Shown piece after piece: positions 17,113 to 25,119 of a DNA stretch of 64,000 bases. The stretch spans positions 1-64,000 of the forward strand of contig JAPLSB010000012.1 of the NCBI GenBank assembly GCA_026398875.1, read 5' to 3'. How positions within the stretch are numbered: position 1 is the stretch's first letter; each line of letters opens with the position of its first letter. A model generated the notes under the pieces. That model had not been told where the DNA came from. It did no database searches and was given only the letters and a program-made list of their open reading frames with translations. The position numbers and the translations under genes were made by a program. The DNA comes from Gammaproteobacteria bacterium. GTDB lineage: Bacteria; Pseudomonadota; Gammaproteobacteria; Nevskiales; Nevskiaceae.

Positions 17113-18237
17113 CTATGCCTTCTCGTACGCGGACAGCGACGAGCAGGCGCCGCACTTGCCGCAGCCGGCCTTGATCTCGGCGGACTTCAGCCCGCCGGCA
17201 ACCAGCATCCTGCCGAGCGGCGCCAGCAGCGCGCGCATCTCTGCCGCATCCGGCGAGCGCTGGTTTTCCAGCGGCGTGCCGGCGATCGGCACGAATGGCA
17301 CCACGAATGGATAGACGCCGAGCGCGATCAGCTTTTCGCTCATCGACAGCACCGCGTCGCGGGTGTCGCCCAGGCCGTACAGGATGTAGGTCGACACCTG
17401 GCCGCGGCCGAACACGGCAACCGCCTGCTCGAACGCGGTCAGATAGTGGTCGACGGTGACCGTCGCCTTGCCCGGCATGATCTGCTCGCGCACCGATTGC
17501 GATACCGCTTCGATATGCATGCCCAGCGTGTCGATGCCGGCGTTCTTCATCCGCTGATACCAGCGCGGATCATCCGGCGGCTCGCACTGGCCCTGGATCG
17601 GCAGGCCGTTGGCGAAGCCGGCGTGGGCGACGGTTGCCGCCTTCACGCCGAACGCGCTTTCGCACAGGATTTCGGCACCGCGATCCGTGAAGTTCGGCGT
17701 GCCGGTGGTCATCACCATGTGCTGGATGCCGTCGAGCAGCATCGCGGCGCGCGCCACTTCGCCAAGCTGCTCCGGCGTCTTGCGGTTGATCGTGCGATCG
17801 CCCTTCAGTGATTCGCCGATCGCGCAGAACTGGCACGAGGTGCTGCGCCGGCCGTAGCGCACGCAGGTTTGCAGCACCGTGGTCGCCAGCACATCGGCAC
17901 CATGCAGCGTGGCGATCTTCCAGTACGGCACGCCGTCGAGCGTCTGCATCCGGTAGAAGCGCGGCTGCTTCGGGAACGCGATTTCCTTGATCGGAATGCT
18001 GTTGCGCTTGAGCGTGACGCCACCATCGGCGCGCGGCAGGCCGACTTCGAATGCAGAGGCTCGGGCATCGGCCGAATGCACCGGCACCATGATCGTTCGG
18101 CCATCGATCGTCACGGCCTTGTGGTCGCTCGGGCCGGCACCGCCACGGCGGCTTGGTGCGCCGGCGCTGTCATCGGCGAGGCGCAGGCCTTGCGATTGCA
18201 GCTCGGTCAACAGTTGCGCGGTGTTGGCAGTGTTCAT
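17113..18237 (-). CDS. nitD: MSMEG_0568-family radical SAM protein (NitD-like)
   Basis: A 374-residue radical SAM enzyme. The cluster cysteines are in CVRYGRRSTSCQFC (Cys125, Cys135, Cys138), an extended CX9CX2C instead of CX3CX2C, which is characteristic of this subfamily. A second cysteine set at the C-terminus (Cys359, Cys362, Cys365, in CGKCGAC) suggests an auxiliary Fe-S or metal site. Sits between the nitC- and nitE-like genes. It is the most likely source of unusual chemistry in the pathway, but its substrate is not known. Confidence 0.92.
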   Translation of the reverse strand: MNTANTAQLLTELQSQGLRLADDSAGAPSRRGGAGPSDHKAVTIDGRTIMVPVHSADARASAFEVGLPRADGGVTLKRNSIPIKEIAFPKQPRFYRMQTLDGVPYWKIATLHGADVLATTVLQTCVRYGRRSTSCQFCAIGESLKGDRTINRKTPEQLGEVARAAMLLDGIQHMVMTTGTPNFTDRGAEILCESAFGVKAATVAHAGFANGLPIQGQCEPPDDPRWYQRMKNAGIDTLGMHIEAVSQSVREQIMPGKATVTVDHYLTAFEQAVAVFGRGQVSTYILYGLGDTRDAVLSMSEKLIALGVYPFVVPFVPIAGTPLENQRSPDAAEMRALLAPLGRMLVAGGLKSAEIKAGCGKCGACSSLSAYEKA

Positions 18238-18267
18238 GACGGGCTTTCCGGAAGTGGAGGGCGGAAT

Positions 18268-19305
18268 TCAGCGCAGCGCAGCCTTGCGTGTGTCGCTCAG
18301 CGCGACGACGCGATCGGTGGCAGAGGTTTCGAGCGGTGCTGTGGCATCGAGCGGCAGCGCGGTGTCGGGCACCGGCAGGCCGGCGGCCGGTGCGGTGGCG
18401 CGGGAATCCAGCACCAGGCTCAGCAGTTCCGGGCGCGCGTAATGGCCGACCGAATCCATCATTCGCTTGCGCTTGGTGATCAGGTTCAGGTCGCAGTCGG
18501 CAATCAGCAGGCCTTCGCCATCGCGCAGCGGCTCGACGACATGGCGGCCTTCCGGCGTGATGATCGCGGTGTAGCAGCCGCCGGCGAACGCCTTCTGCAG
18601 TTCCGGCGTCGGTGCCTGCGTCGCTTTCTGTTCCGGCGTCAGCCAGGCCGTGGCATTGACCACGAAGCAGCCGGATTCCAGTGCGTGATGGCGCATCGTC
18701 ACTTCCATCTGGTCGGCGAAGATCGGGCCGACCAGCGAGCCCGGAAACTGCGAGCAGTGGATTTCCTCGTGCTGGGCCATCAGCGCGTAGCGCGCCAGCG
18801 GGTTGTAGTGCTCCCAGCAGGCCAGCGCGCCGATGCGGCCGACGGCGGAGTCGACGACCTTCAGGCCGGAGCCATCACCCATGCCCCAGACCATGCGCTC
18901 GTGGTAGGTCGGCGTGATCTTGCGGCGCTTGAGCAGCAGGCGGCCGTCGGCGTCGAAGATCAGTTGGGCGTTGTACAGCGTGCCGTGGTCGCGCTCGTTG
19001 ATGCCGAGCACCACGACGATGCCGGCGGCTTTCGCAGCGGCGGCGATCGCATCGGTCACCGGGCCGGGCACGGTGGGCGAGTGTTCGTAGAGCTTCAGAT
19101 GAATCGCGCCCATCGACACCGCAGGCGTGACGAACGAGAAATAGGGGTAGTACGGCACCACCGTTTCCGGAAACACGATCAGCTGCGCGCCGTCGCGGGC
19201 GGCGTCGGCAATCGCTTTCAGCACCTTGTCGACGGTGCCGGTCGCGGAGTCGAGCACCGGGTTCAGCTGGGCGGCGGCGACTCTGACGATGTTGCTGGCA
19301 GGCAT
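18268..19305 (-). CDS. nitC: Nit6803-family nitrilase (NitC-like)
   Basis: Nitrilases hydrolyse nitriles to acids and ammonia. The 345-residue protein carries the catalytic triad Glu47 ([13 protein letters not shown]), Lys129 ([12 protein letters not shown]) and Cys163 ([12 protein letters not shown]). ATG at 19305 is preferred to a TTG 18 bp upstream. The family includes the Synechocystis nitrilase, and in Nit1C clusters of pseudomonads the homologue is required for growth on cyanide. It is the second gene of the run, 152 bp after the nitB-like gene, a gap with a weak sigma-54-like motif. Confidence 0.94.
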   Translation of the reverse strand: MPASNIVRVAAAQLNPVLDSATGTVDKVLKAIADAARDGAQLIVFPETVVPYYPYFSFVTPAVSMGAIHLKLYEHSPTVPGPVTDAIAAAAKAAGIVVVLGINERDHGTLYNAQLIFDADGRLLLKRRKITPTYHERMVWGMGDGSGLKVVDSAVGRIGALACWEHYNPLARYALMAQHEEIHCSQFPGSLVGPIFADQMEVTMRHHALESGCFVVNATAWLTPEQKATQAPTPELQKAFAGGCYTAIITPEGRHVVEPLRDGEGLLIADCDLNLITKRKRMMDSVGHYARPELLSLVLDSRATAPAAGLPVPDTALPLDATAPLETSATDRVVALSDTRKAALR

Positions 19306-19346
19306 GGCGGGGTTCCGTTGCAATCGGCGGCAAGCCGAAATTTCAC

Positions 19347-19362
19347 TGCACGAAAAACGCCA
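19347..19362 (-). promoter_or_regulatory. Weak sigma-54-like site before nitC
   Basis: The minus strand reads TGGCGTTTTTCGTGCA, with GG and GC at the proper 12-bp offset but a poorer -12 box (GTGC for TTGC). It would place a start about 31 bp before the nitC ATG. It is weaker than the three other sites of this region and could be chance. Confidence 0.35.
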
Positions 19363-19457
19363 CCACCCGGCTGATCACCGATGCCGCGGGCGCGTAGGGG
19401 GCAGCGCGCACGGCTTCGGTCGGCAATCAGCAGAGTGGGGCAGGGCAAACCGGAACT

Positions 19458-19937
19458 TCAGACCGTCCAGGTGTGAATCACGAACGCGCCTTCGCGGTGC
19501 AGCAGGCACAGGTCAAGCACGTCGAGCGGGTTGATCGGCCGAATGCCCGGCAGCAGCGAATGCTCGCCGTGGCCGTAAAGCATCTGCAGTGCGAAGCGGC
19601 AGCAATAGACCTTGCCGCCTTCGGCCATGAACGCGTTCAGCTGGGCCGAAAAGTTCTGCGCACCCGGGAACGCTTCGTCGCCGATGGTCGGGAAGCCGCG
19701 CTGGATGCCGAGCGTCACGCCCGGGCCGTACAGCAGGATCGAGGTCTCGAAGCCCTTCCGCTGCAGGCGCTTGGCCTGAAGGATGTTGACCAGGCCGATC
19801 GAGCCTTCGAACGCGACGGTATGGAAAGTGACCAGCGCCTTCTCGCCGGGCTTGGCCTTCACATCTTCAAAAACCTTCTCTTCGTAATCGACGAAGAAGT
19901 CGCCTTTCTTGGTCGGGGTGGTGGTGACTGCGGGCAT
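19458..19937 (-). CDS. nitB: MSMEG_0572/Sll0783-family nitrogen starvation protein (NitB-like)
   Basis: A 159-residue protein of the family first noted as nitrogen-starvation-induced in cyanobacteria. It has a DsrE-like look: strands [18 protein letters not shown] and [18 protein letters not shown], with a cysteine pair in [14 protein letters not shown] (about residues 112-125). It is the first gene of the nit run, with an AGGAG ribosome site 9 bp before the ATG at 19937 and a sigma-54 promoter 74 bp upstream. Its job in the pathway is unknown. Confidence 0.92.
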   Translation of the reverse strand: MPAVTTTPTKKGDFFVDYEEKVFEDVKAKPGEKALVTFHTVAFEGSIGLVNILQAKRLQRKGFETSILLYGPGVTLGIQRGFPTIGDEAFPGAQNFSAQLNAFMAEGGKVYCCRFALQMLYGHGEHSLLPGIRPINPLDVLDLCLLHREGAFVIHTWTV

Positions 19938-20010
19938 GGCTGTCGCTCCTGTGGGATCGGGGCTGCGGGTCGTTGTGCGCTGCGCCGGCGTGGCGGCACG
20001 ACCGGATGAA

Positions 20011-20026
20011 CGCAATCGCTATGCCA
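20011..20026 (-). promoter_or_regulatory. Sigma-54 promoter of the nit cluster
   Basis: The minus strand reads TGGCATAGCGATTGCG, matching TGGCAC/T-N-TTGC with GG (-24) and GC (-12) correctly spaced. Transcription would start near 20000 and leave a 63-nt leader before nitB. Sigma-54 promoters need an enhancer-bound activator; the NtrC-like sites at 20190-20225 lie about 190-225 bp upstream. Confidence 0.75.
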
Positions 20027-20768
20027 TCGATCGCTAAAAAAATGCGATCACAATGCGATCAAGAGGCGAGATTGTTGGTTTCGCTGGATATTTGCGTTCG
20101 ACGCGTGCGACGAGCCGTCTGCCCGCGGCGCATCGCGTTTTCGCAGGGCCGCCGTGTGCGTGGCTGAAATCAGCAGAACACGGCTGCGATGCACCGAAAT
20201 GGTCGTAATGCACTTGTTTGGTGGGGGTATGCGGAATCCGGGAAGTGGTCGACGGCGCGTCGATCACGCTGCTGACGTCGGCGTGACGGCCGACGTTCGC
20301 GCTTCCTCGAACGCTGCCGAGCATCTCCGTACAGGCAATCGGCTAGCGACGGGTGTTGCACCGAAACGAAACAATCGACTCAAGTGATTGATCTTTATTG
20401 CGTCGTGCCCTGGCGACTGTTGCTTCCGGCAGCCGGATCGTGCGATTTCGGTGCGCGGCCGCAGCTTCGATACGGTGCAATCAATTTGTCGGCACCCGAT
20501 TCTCGTGATCCGGCACGCGACCGCGAAACGGTGGCAGCGCAGGGCGAGCGCGCCGGCGATATCGGCAAATCCTGATATTTGCCATTCAATTCAACGGATT
20601 GCTAGCAAGGAATCAACGCCGATCTGGCGCGAACGGTCTTCATCAATCGACGGCGGCCGCTTCGGTCGCAGGTCACGGCAGCAAAAATGTTTTCGCCGGG
20701 GAAACTCCTTGAGCGGCAAGCGATTGCGAAACAATTCAGTAAATTGATCGCATATGTCTTGCAACAGT
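20027..20768. other. Long regulatory gap between nitB and the porin gene
   Basis: This 742-bp stretch has no credible gene; the short open frames show no protein features. It contains the two NtrC-like sites and, at its ends, the two divergent sigma-54 promoters. Other parts show nothing I can identify. Confidence 0.6.
20190..20225. promoter_or_regulatory. Two tandem NtrC-like enhancer sites
   Basis: Site 1, at 20190-20206, reads TGCACCGAAATGGTCGT, and site 2, at 20209-20225, reads TGCACTTGTTTGGTGGG. Both fit the NtrC consensus TGCACY-N5-GGTGCA in the left half and most of the right half, and they are spaced 19 bp apart, suitable for cooperative binding. They lie between the divergent nit and porin sigma-54 promoters and could serve both. 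A further half site, TTGCACC, is at 20356-20362. Confidence 0.65.
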
Positions 20769-20784
20769 TGGCATGTCGGTTGCT
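20769..20784 (+). promoter_or_regulatory. Sigma-54 promoter of the porin gene
   Basis: TGGCATGTCGGTTGCT matches the -24/-12 consensus with correct spacing. The start site would be near 20795, giving a leader of about 82 nt to the porin ATG. The TGGCAT core is shared with the nit and second nitG-like promoters. Confidence 0.72.
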
Positions 20785-20876
20785 CGGGCGGTCGCCGAGT
20801 CCGGTCGCCGTTGCGGCCGGTTCCCGCGCTGCTCACGCGGATTCCGATCGCTTACACCTCAAGGGAGTACAAGAAC

Positions 20877-22175
20877 ATGACCCGCAACCTCCGCATCCCG
20901 GCGCGCTGCAGCGTCGCCCTGCTGTTTCTCGGCGCCGGCCTCGGCTTCGGCGGCACGGCCCAGGCGTTCGCCGTCGAGACCAACGGCGTGACGTTCAGCG
21001 TCACCGGCAACGTCAACACCAACTACACGTTCACCCACTGCGACAAGAACCCGGGCGTGGTGGCGGGCAGCCTGCTGTGCAGCGCGCCGGCCGGCGATTC
21101 CAGCAAGGCCTCGTCGCTGAACTCCGGCAACTTGCCGAACGGCATCGTGCTGGGGCTGAAGACCAAGGTGTCCGGTGTCGACATGGCGGTGGCCTACGGC
21201 TTCTACCCCGGTGTGGCGAACAACGACTTCGCGTTCGGCAATGGCCCGAATCTGGGCTCCGGCGCCGGCAACGTGGCACTCGGCGGCCCGAACCTCGACA
21301 TTCGACAGGTCTACGCAACGTTCTCCACTGCCGAGCTCGGCACGCTGAAGATTGGCCGCGACTATTCGCTGCTTGGCTTCGATGCGATCGTCAACGACAT
21401 CACGCTGATCGCGGTCGGCGTGGCCAGCGTGCGCACGGCGACGTCGCCGGCCAACACCACGCTGGGCACGATCGGCTTCGGCCACCTGTTCTCCACACCG
21501 AATGCCGGCATCAGTTACACGACGCCGAGCTACGAAGGCCTGACCGCCACGATCGGCATCTATCAGCCGCTGGATGCCATCGCATTGACCGGCATCGGTG
21601 CCGGTTCGTCGGCCTCGGCGAAGCCCGCCCCGCAGATCCAGGGCCAGGTGAAGTACAAGTTCGGTGATGCCAAGGGCATCGCGGGCTTTGCGTCGTTCAG
21701 CGGCCTGTACCAGAAGCAGGAGCTGACGGTCGCCGGCGCCGGTGCGATGCTGACCGATGCCAACCCGGTCGCGATGGGCGCCGATTTCTCCGGCAAGCTC
21801 GCCTATGCCGGCGCTGCGCTGGTCGGCCACTACTACTACGGCGAAGGCCTGGGCGCGTATTCGTACTTCATCGAAGGCTTCTCGCCGACCGGCAAGGCGC
21901 GTGTTTCGCAGGGCGGCTACATCCAGGCGACGTACACCTACGGCAAGACCACGTTCGGTGCGAACTACGGCATCAGCCGCCTGAACACCACCGATGGCGA
22001 TGCCGATGGCGGCGCGCTGCTGAAAGCGAACAGCAAGTACACGGTCGGCGTCTATCACAAGCTGCTCGACAACCTGACCTTGACCAGCGAGTTCACCGAC
22101 GCGAAGTCGAAGGCCAACAGCGGCGACACGATCAACACGACGAACTACAACGTCGGCTTCTTCATCTCGTTCTGA
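20877..22175 (+). CDS. Outer-membrane porin, general diffusion type
   Basis: A 432-residue beta-barrel porin. It has a signal peptide (CSVALLFLGAGLGFGGTAQA), then alternating amphipathic strands typical of Gram-negative porins, for example GTLKIGRDYSLLGFDAIVN, and ends with a C-terminal phenylalanine (FFISF), the signal used by the BAM machine. The ATG at 20877 has an AAGGGAG ribosome site. Divergent from the nit cluster and also under a sigma-54-type promoter, it may let a small nitrogenous solute through the outer membrane when nitrogen is short. The substrate is not readable from sequence. Confidence 0.9.
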   Translation: MTRNLRIPARCSVALLFLGAGLGFGGTAQAFAVETNGVTFSVTGNVNTNYTFTHCDKNPGVVAGSLLCSAPAGDSSKASSLNSGNLPNGIVLGLKTKVSGVDMAVAYGFYPGVANNDFAFGNGPNLGSGAGNVALGGPNLDIRQVYATFSTAELGTLKIGRDYSLLGFDAIVNDITLIAVGVASVRTATSPANTTLGTIGFGHLFSTPNAGISYTTPSYEGLTATIGIYQPLDAIALTGIGAGSSASAKPAPQIQGQVKYKFGDAKGIAGFASFSGLYQKQELTVAGAGAMLTDANPVAMGADFSGKLAYAGAALVGHYYYGEGLGAYSYFIEGFSPTGKARVSQGGYIQATYTYGKTTFGANYGISRLNTTDGDADGGALLKANSKYTVGVYHKLLDNLTLTSEFTDAKSKANSGDTINTTNYNVGFFISF

Positions 22176-22297
22176 TGCTGGCTTGCGGTCGACGACAGTC
22201 GTGCGTCGACCATGGAGCTGCAGTCGCGTTGTCGCGGTATCCGGATGCCTGCCGTGAAATGGCCGCGGCAGGCATCCGGGCTTTGTGCATGGCGGGT

Positions 22298-22413
22298 CTC
22301 ACGCAAAGGCGCAAAGACGCGAAGAAAACCAAAGACGAGGGCCAGCACAAGCAGGCGATCCGCTTTTCGGACTTGTGCTTGCTGTTCTTGGCGTCTTGGC
22401 GTCTTTGCGTGAG
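22298..22413. repeat. Long imperfect hairpin element, copy 1
   Basis: Arms of 29 bp at 22298-22326 and 22385-22413, starting CTCACGCAAAG and ending CTTTGCGTGAG, pair with about three mismatches; an inner 8-bp stem AGCACAAG/CTTGTGCT lies at 22344-22351 and 22372-22379. It sits between the convergent porin and second nitG-like genes and could serve both as terminator. A related hairpin is at 55609-55713. Confidence 0.75.
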
Positions 22414-22445
22414 GACGCTTTTCGGTCAAGTCGATGACCGCGCGA

Positions 22446-22733
22446 TCAGTCCTCGTACGCCTCGATCGTCACCTGCGCATCCGGCTGGTTCGCGTAACGC
22501 GCCGCGAAGCTTTCGATGATCGCGATCTGCATTTCCGCGCGGCCGCAAGCAAAGCCGTGCTTGCGACGCACCCGCTCGCTGCCTTTCTCCAGCGCCGCCC
22601 GGCTGATCTCGACGAACTCGCTCAGCGGAAAGCTGCGCCCGGCACCGAGCGTGCGGCGGATCGTGGTCGATGGGGAATAGCAGCGCGTGGCCGTGTGATC
22701 AGGCCAGCGAACGCGGAAATGGACTTCGGGCAT
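22446..22733 (-). CDS. Second MSMEG_0570-family protein (NitG-like paralogue)
   Basis: A 95-residue paralogue of the nitG-like protein at 15212-15496. Shared features are MPEV(H/R)FxVRWPD, CYSPSTTIRRTLGAGRSFPLSEF and SERVRRKHGFACG. ATG at 22733 is taken because it matches the paralogue start; a much longer frame runs on upstream without similarity. The gene is alone, 6 kb from the main cluster, with its own sigma-54 promoter. The C-terminus differs most, so the two may have different partners. Confidence 0.9.
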   Translation of the reverse strand: MPEVHFRVRWPDHTATRCYSPSTTIRRTLGAGRSFPLSEFVEISRAALEKGSERVRRKHGFACGRAEMQIAIIESFAARYANQPDAQVTIEAYED

Positions 22734-22817
22734 GTCCAGTCTCCTCTGCGAACGCGCATACGGTTCGCGAACGCGTCGTTGAATCCAAGGGCTGCGGCAT
22801 GGCAGGCGTGGTGGGTG

Positions 22818-22833
22818 CGCAAGCGATATGCCA
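22818..22833 (-). promoter_or_regulatory. Sigma-54 promoter of the nitG-like paralogue
   Basis: The minus strand reads TGGCATATCGCTTGCG, nearly the same as the nit promoter at 20011-20026. The start would be near 22807, leaving a leader of about 74 nt to the ATG at 22733. An NtrC-like site at 23020-23036 (TGCCCG-GATAC-GGTGCA) lies about 215-230 bp upstream. Confidence 0.72.
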
Positions 22834-23019
22834 AGGACCGCTTTCTGGCCTGCGATCATCGTGCGATCATTGAAGCAGACCGATGAAATGACGCGATATT
22901 TCCTCGCTGGCCGGAATCGCCGGCAGTGGCGGAACTGCAACTCGGCACCGGTCCGATCCGCCGTCGCGCTGCGCATCCGCGTTGCGATGGCCCACCGAAC
23001 ACCGCTGCGCGCTCGGTGC

Positions 23020-23036
23020 TGCCCGGATACGGTGCA
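23020..23036. promoter_or_regulatory. Possible NtrC-like site
   Basis: The sequence TGCCCGGATACGGTGCA has a full right half (GGTGCA) and a 4 of 6 match in the left half at NtrC spacing. It lies between the divergent nitG-like paralogue and the MocR-type gene. Confidence 0.4.
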
Positions 23037-23074
23037 GCGCGAGAGCCGTGCCGCACACGACAGGCCTGCCATTG

Positions 23075-24481
23075 ATGGGCACGACACCGAACCGCTGGGC
23101 CGCGATGATTCGCGCCAGCACCAAGCCGGCGTATCTGGCGATTGCCGATGCGATTGCCGATGACATCGCCGCCGGCCGTCTGGCCGCCGAACAGCGCCTG
23201 CCGCCGCTGCGGGCGCTGGCCAAGCATCTCGATCTGAACTTCACCACCGTGTCGCGGGGCTATGCCGAGGCGCAGCGCCGCAAGCTGATCGACTCGCAGG
23301 CCGGCCGCGGCACCTTCGTCGTGCCGGCGGCGCCGGTGGTGTCGACCGTAGTCCGCTCGCCCGCTGCGGTCGGGCTGATCGACATGACCATGAACATGCC
23401 GCCGGAGCCGCAGGAATCGGCGATTCACCAGATGCTGCGCAACGGGCTCGGCGCACTGCGCGACGTGCCCGATCTGCACTCGCTGCTGCGCTACCAGGAG
23501 TTCGGTGGCGGACCGGGCGATCGCGAGGCCGGTGCCCGCTGGCTTGGCGAGCGCATTCCCGAGTTGCCGCCGAACCGCGTGCTGGTGGTGCCGGGCGTGC
23601 AGTCGGCGCTGCTGGCGCTGTTCAGCGTGCTGGCTCGTGCCGGCGAAACGATCTGCTGCGAAGCGGTGACCTATCCCGGCGTGAAGGGCCTCGCGGCGCA
23701 GCTCGGCATCCGCCTGATGGGATTGCCGTGTGACGACGAAGGCATCGACCCGGAAGCCTTTGGTGCAGCCTGCGCGTCGTTGCTGCCGAAAGCGCTGTAC
23801 TGCAATCCGACGATGCTCAACCCGACCACGGCGACGATGTCGCAGGCGCGGCGCGAAGCGATCGTCGAGATCGCGCGGCGCTACTCGGTGCCGATCATCG
23901 AGGACGATGCCTACGGTTTCCTGCCCAGCGTGCCGCTGACGCCGCTGGCCGTGCTGGCACCGGAGCTGACCTTCCACGTCACCGGTTTCGCCAAGTGCGT
24001 TGGCGCTGGCCTGCGGGTCGGCTATCTGGCCGCGCCGAACACCCGCTATACGGCGCGCCTGTCATCGTCGTTGCGCACGTCCAGCGTCATGGCGTCGCCG
24101 ATCACGACGTTTCTGGCCACGCAGTGGATCAACGACGGCACCGTGAAGCTGGCGACCGATGCGATCCGCGAGGAATCGCGCGCGCGCCAGAAGATCGCCG
24201 CCCAGGTGCTGAAGCGCGCCGACTATTCCGCGAATCCGGAAGCCTTTCACCTTTGGCTGCGCGTGCCGGCGCCGTGGAACCGAATCGAGTTCTCGACGCA
24301 TCTGCGCGCCAGCGGCGTCGGTGTGGTGGTGTCCGACGCGTTCACCGTGACCGGGCCGGCGCCGGAAGCGGTGCGGGTCTGCCTCGGTGGCGTATCGAGC
24401 CAGCAGGAATGCCGGCACTCGCTGGAAATCATCGAGGACGCGCTCGAGCAGATTCCGGAAGTCGCGTCCGGCGTGATGTAG
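23075..24481 (+). CDS. MocR/PdxR-type regulator (GntR domain + aminotransferase fold)
   Basis: A 468-residue protein with an N-terminal GntR winged helix (IADDIAAGRLAAEQRLPPLR and KHLDLNFTTVSRGYAEAQRR, about residues 20-70) fused to a class I aminotransferase-like domain; the PLP lysine is in HVTGFAKCVGAGLRVGYLAAP. Such proteins are transcription factors that sense PLP or amino compounds. Start at 23075 is chosen; ATG at 23105 would also keep the DNA-binding domain. It is next to nitrogen-controlled genes, so a role in their control is possible; targets of MocR proteins usually lie next to them. Confidence 0.88.
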   Translation: MGTTPNRWAAMIRASTKPAYLAIADAIADDIAAGRLAAEQRLPPLRALAKHLDLNFTTVSRGYAEAQRRKLIDSQAGRGTFVVPAAPVVSTVVRSPAAVGLIDMTMNMPPEPQESAIHQMLRNGLGALRDVPDLHSLLRYQEFGGGPGDREAGARWLGERIPELPPNRVLVVPGVQSALLALFSVLARAGETICCEAVTYPGVKGLAAQLGIRLMGLPCDDEGIDPEAFGAACASLLPKALYCNPTMLNPTTATMSQARREAIVEIARRYSVPIIEDDAYGFLPSVPLTPLAVLAPELTFHVTGFAKCVGAGLRVGYLAAPNTRYTARLSSSLRTSSVMASPITTFLATQWINDGTVKLATDAIREESRARQKIAAQVLKRADYSANPEAFHLWLRVPAPWNRIEFSTHLRASGVGVVVSDAFTVTGPAPEAVRVCLGGVSSQQECRHSLEIIEDALEQIPEVASGVM

Positions 24482-24579
24482 GCGCGGGAAGCGTCACGGT
24501 TCGCCCCGCGTTTGGCGGAAGCTGCGATCGGTCGACGACGAATGCGTTCCGTAGCGCGCCTTCGTCGCTTCCATGCGCT

Positions 24580-24984
24580 TCAGGCGGGTGCGTCGAAGCG
24601 GCGATGCACGATCACCCGATCATCCCGGTCGGATGCGAACGCCGTGCAGCGCTGCGCCTGCGCCCAGGCTTCGGAGGCGCGCAGCAACAGCAGTGCAACG
24701 CCGTGATGCCGGTGGGCCTCGTCGACATACAGCCCTTCGATGTAACCGGTGCGCTGGCCTTCGAGGCCGGCGATGTCGTCGCGGATCGACAGCTCCACAT
24801 GCGCCACGGCCGCACCATCCGGCGCGCGGGCGATCAGCACTTCGACCGGCTCGTCCAGTTGCCCGGCGAAGTACCGTGCGATCTCGGTCGTGTGGTCGTC
24901 GCCCTCCCAAAGCCGGTCTCGCAGCCGCAGCCAGTCGGCGGTGTCGGGCGGGCGGGCAGGGTGCAGCGTGTAATCGGTCTTCAT
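24580..24984 (-). CDS. AAC(6')-like GNAT acetyltransferase, shortened at the C-terminus
   Basis: A 134-residue protein similar to the aminoglycoside 6'-N-acetyltransferase branch of GNAT enzymes: WLRLRDRLW near the start, AVAHVELSIRDD, YIEGLYVDEAHRHHGVALLLL for the acetyl-CoA loop and CTAFASD. In relatives this is followed by a segment with an H-LGF motif; here it is missing and the sequence passes straight from ASD to RDDRVIVHRRF. About 16-18 residues therefore appear deleted, with the frame kept. The protein may be inactive or have another job. No resistance is claimed. Confidence 0.72.
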   Translation of the reverse strand: MKTDYTLHPARPPDTADWLRLRDRLWEGDDHTTEIARYFAGQLDEPVEVLIARAPDGAAVAHVELSIRDDIAGLEGQRTGYIEGLYVDEAHRHHGVALLLLRASEAWAQAQRCTAFASDRDDRVIVHRRFDAPA

Positions 24985-25119
24985 GCAGTGATCCAGCGAG
25001 TGGGTCCGATGACGCAGACGTAGTGCTCGCGCCAATGAATGCAAGAACCGGCATTCGGCTCTTTAAATGCGGAGCCGGTCACCACAGCTTCCAGAAACGC
25101 CCTTGTTCTTCCAAATGCC

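Noticed and set aside
16591-17811. 406-residue plus-strand frame across nitE and nitD
   Set aside because: Antisense to two clear genes; His/Arg/Ala-rich shadow composition.
17869-19374. 501-residue plus-strand frame across nitD and nitC
   Set aside because: Antisense shadow of the radical SAM and nitrilase genes.
20859-22058. 399-residue minus-strand frame across the porin
   Set aside because: Antisense shadow; the plus strand has signal peptide and beta-barrel pattern.
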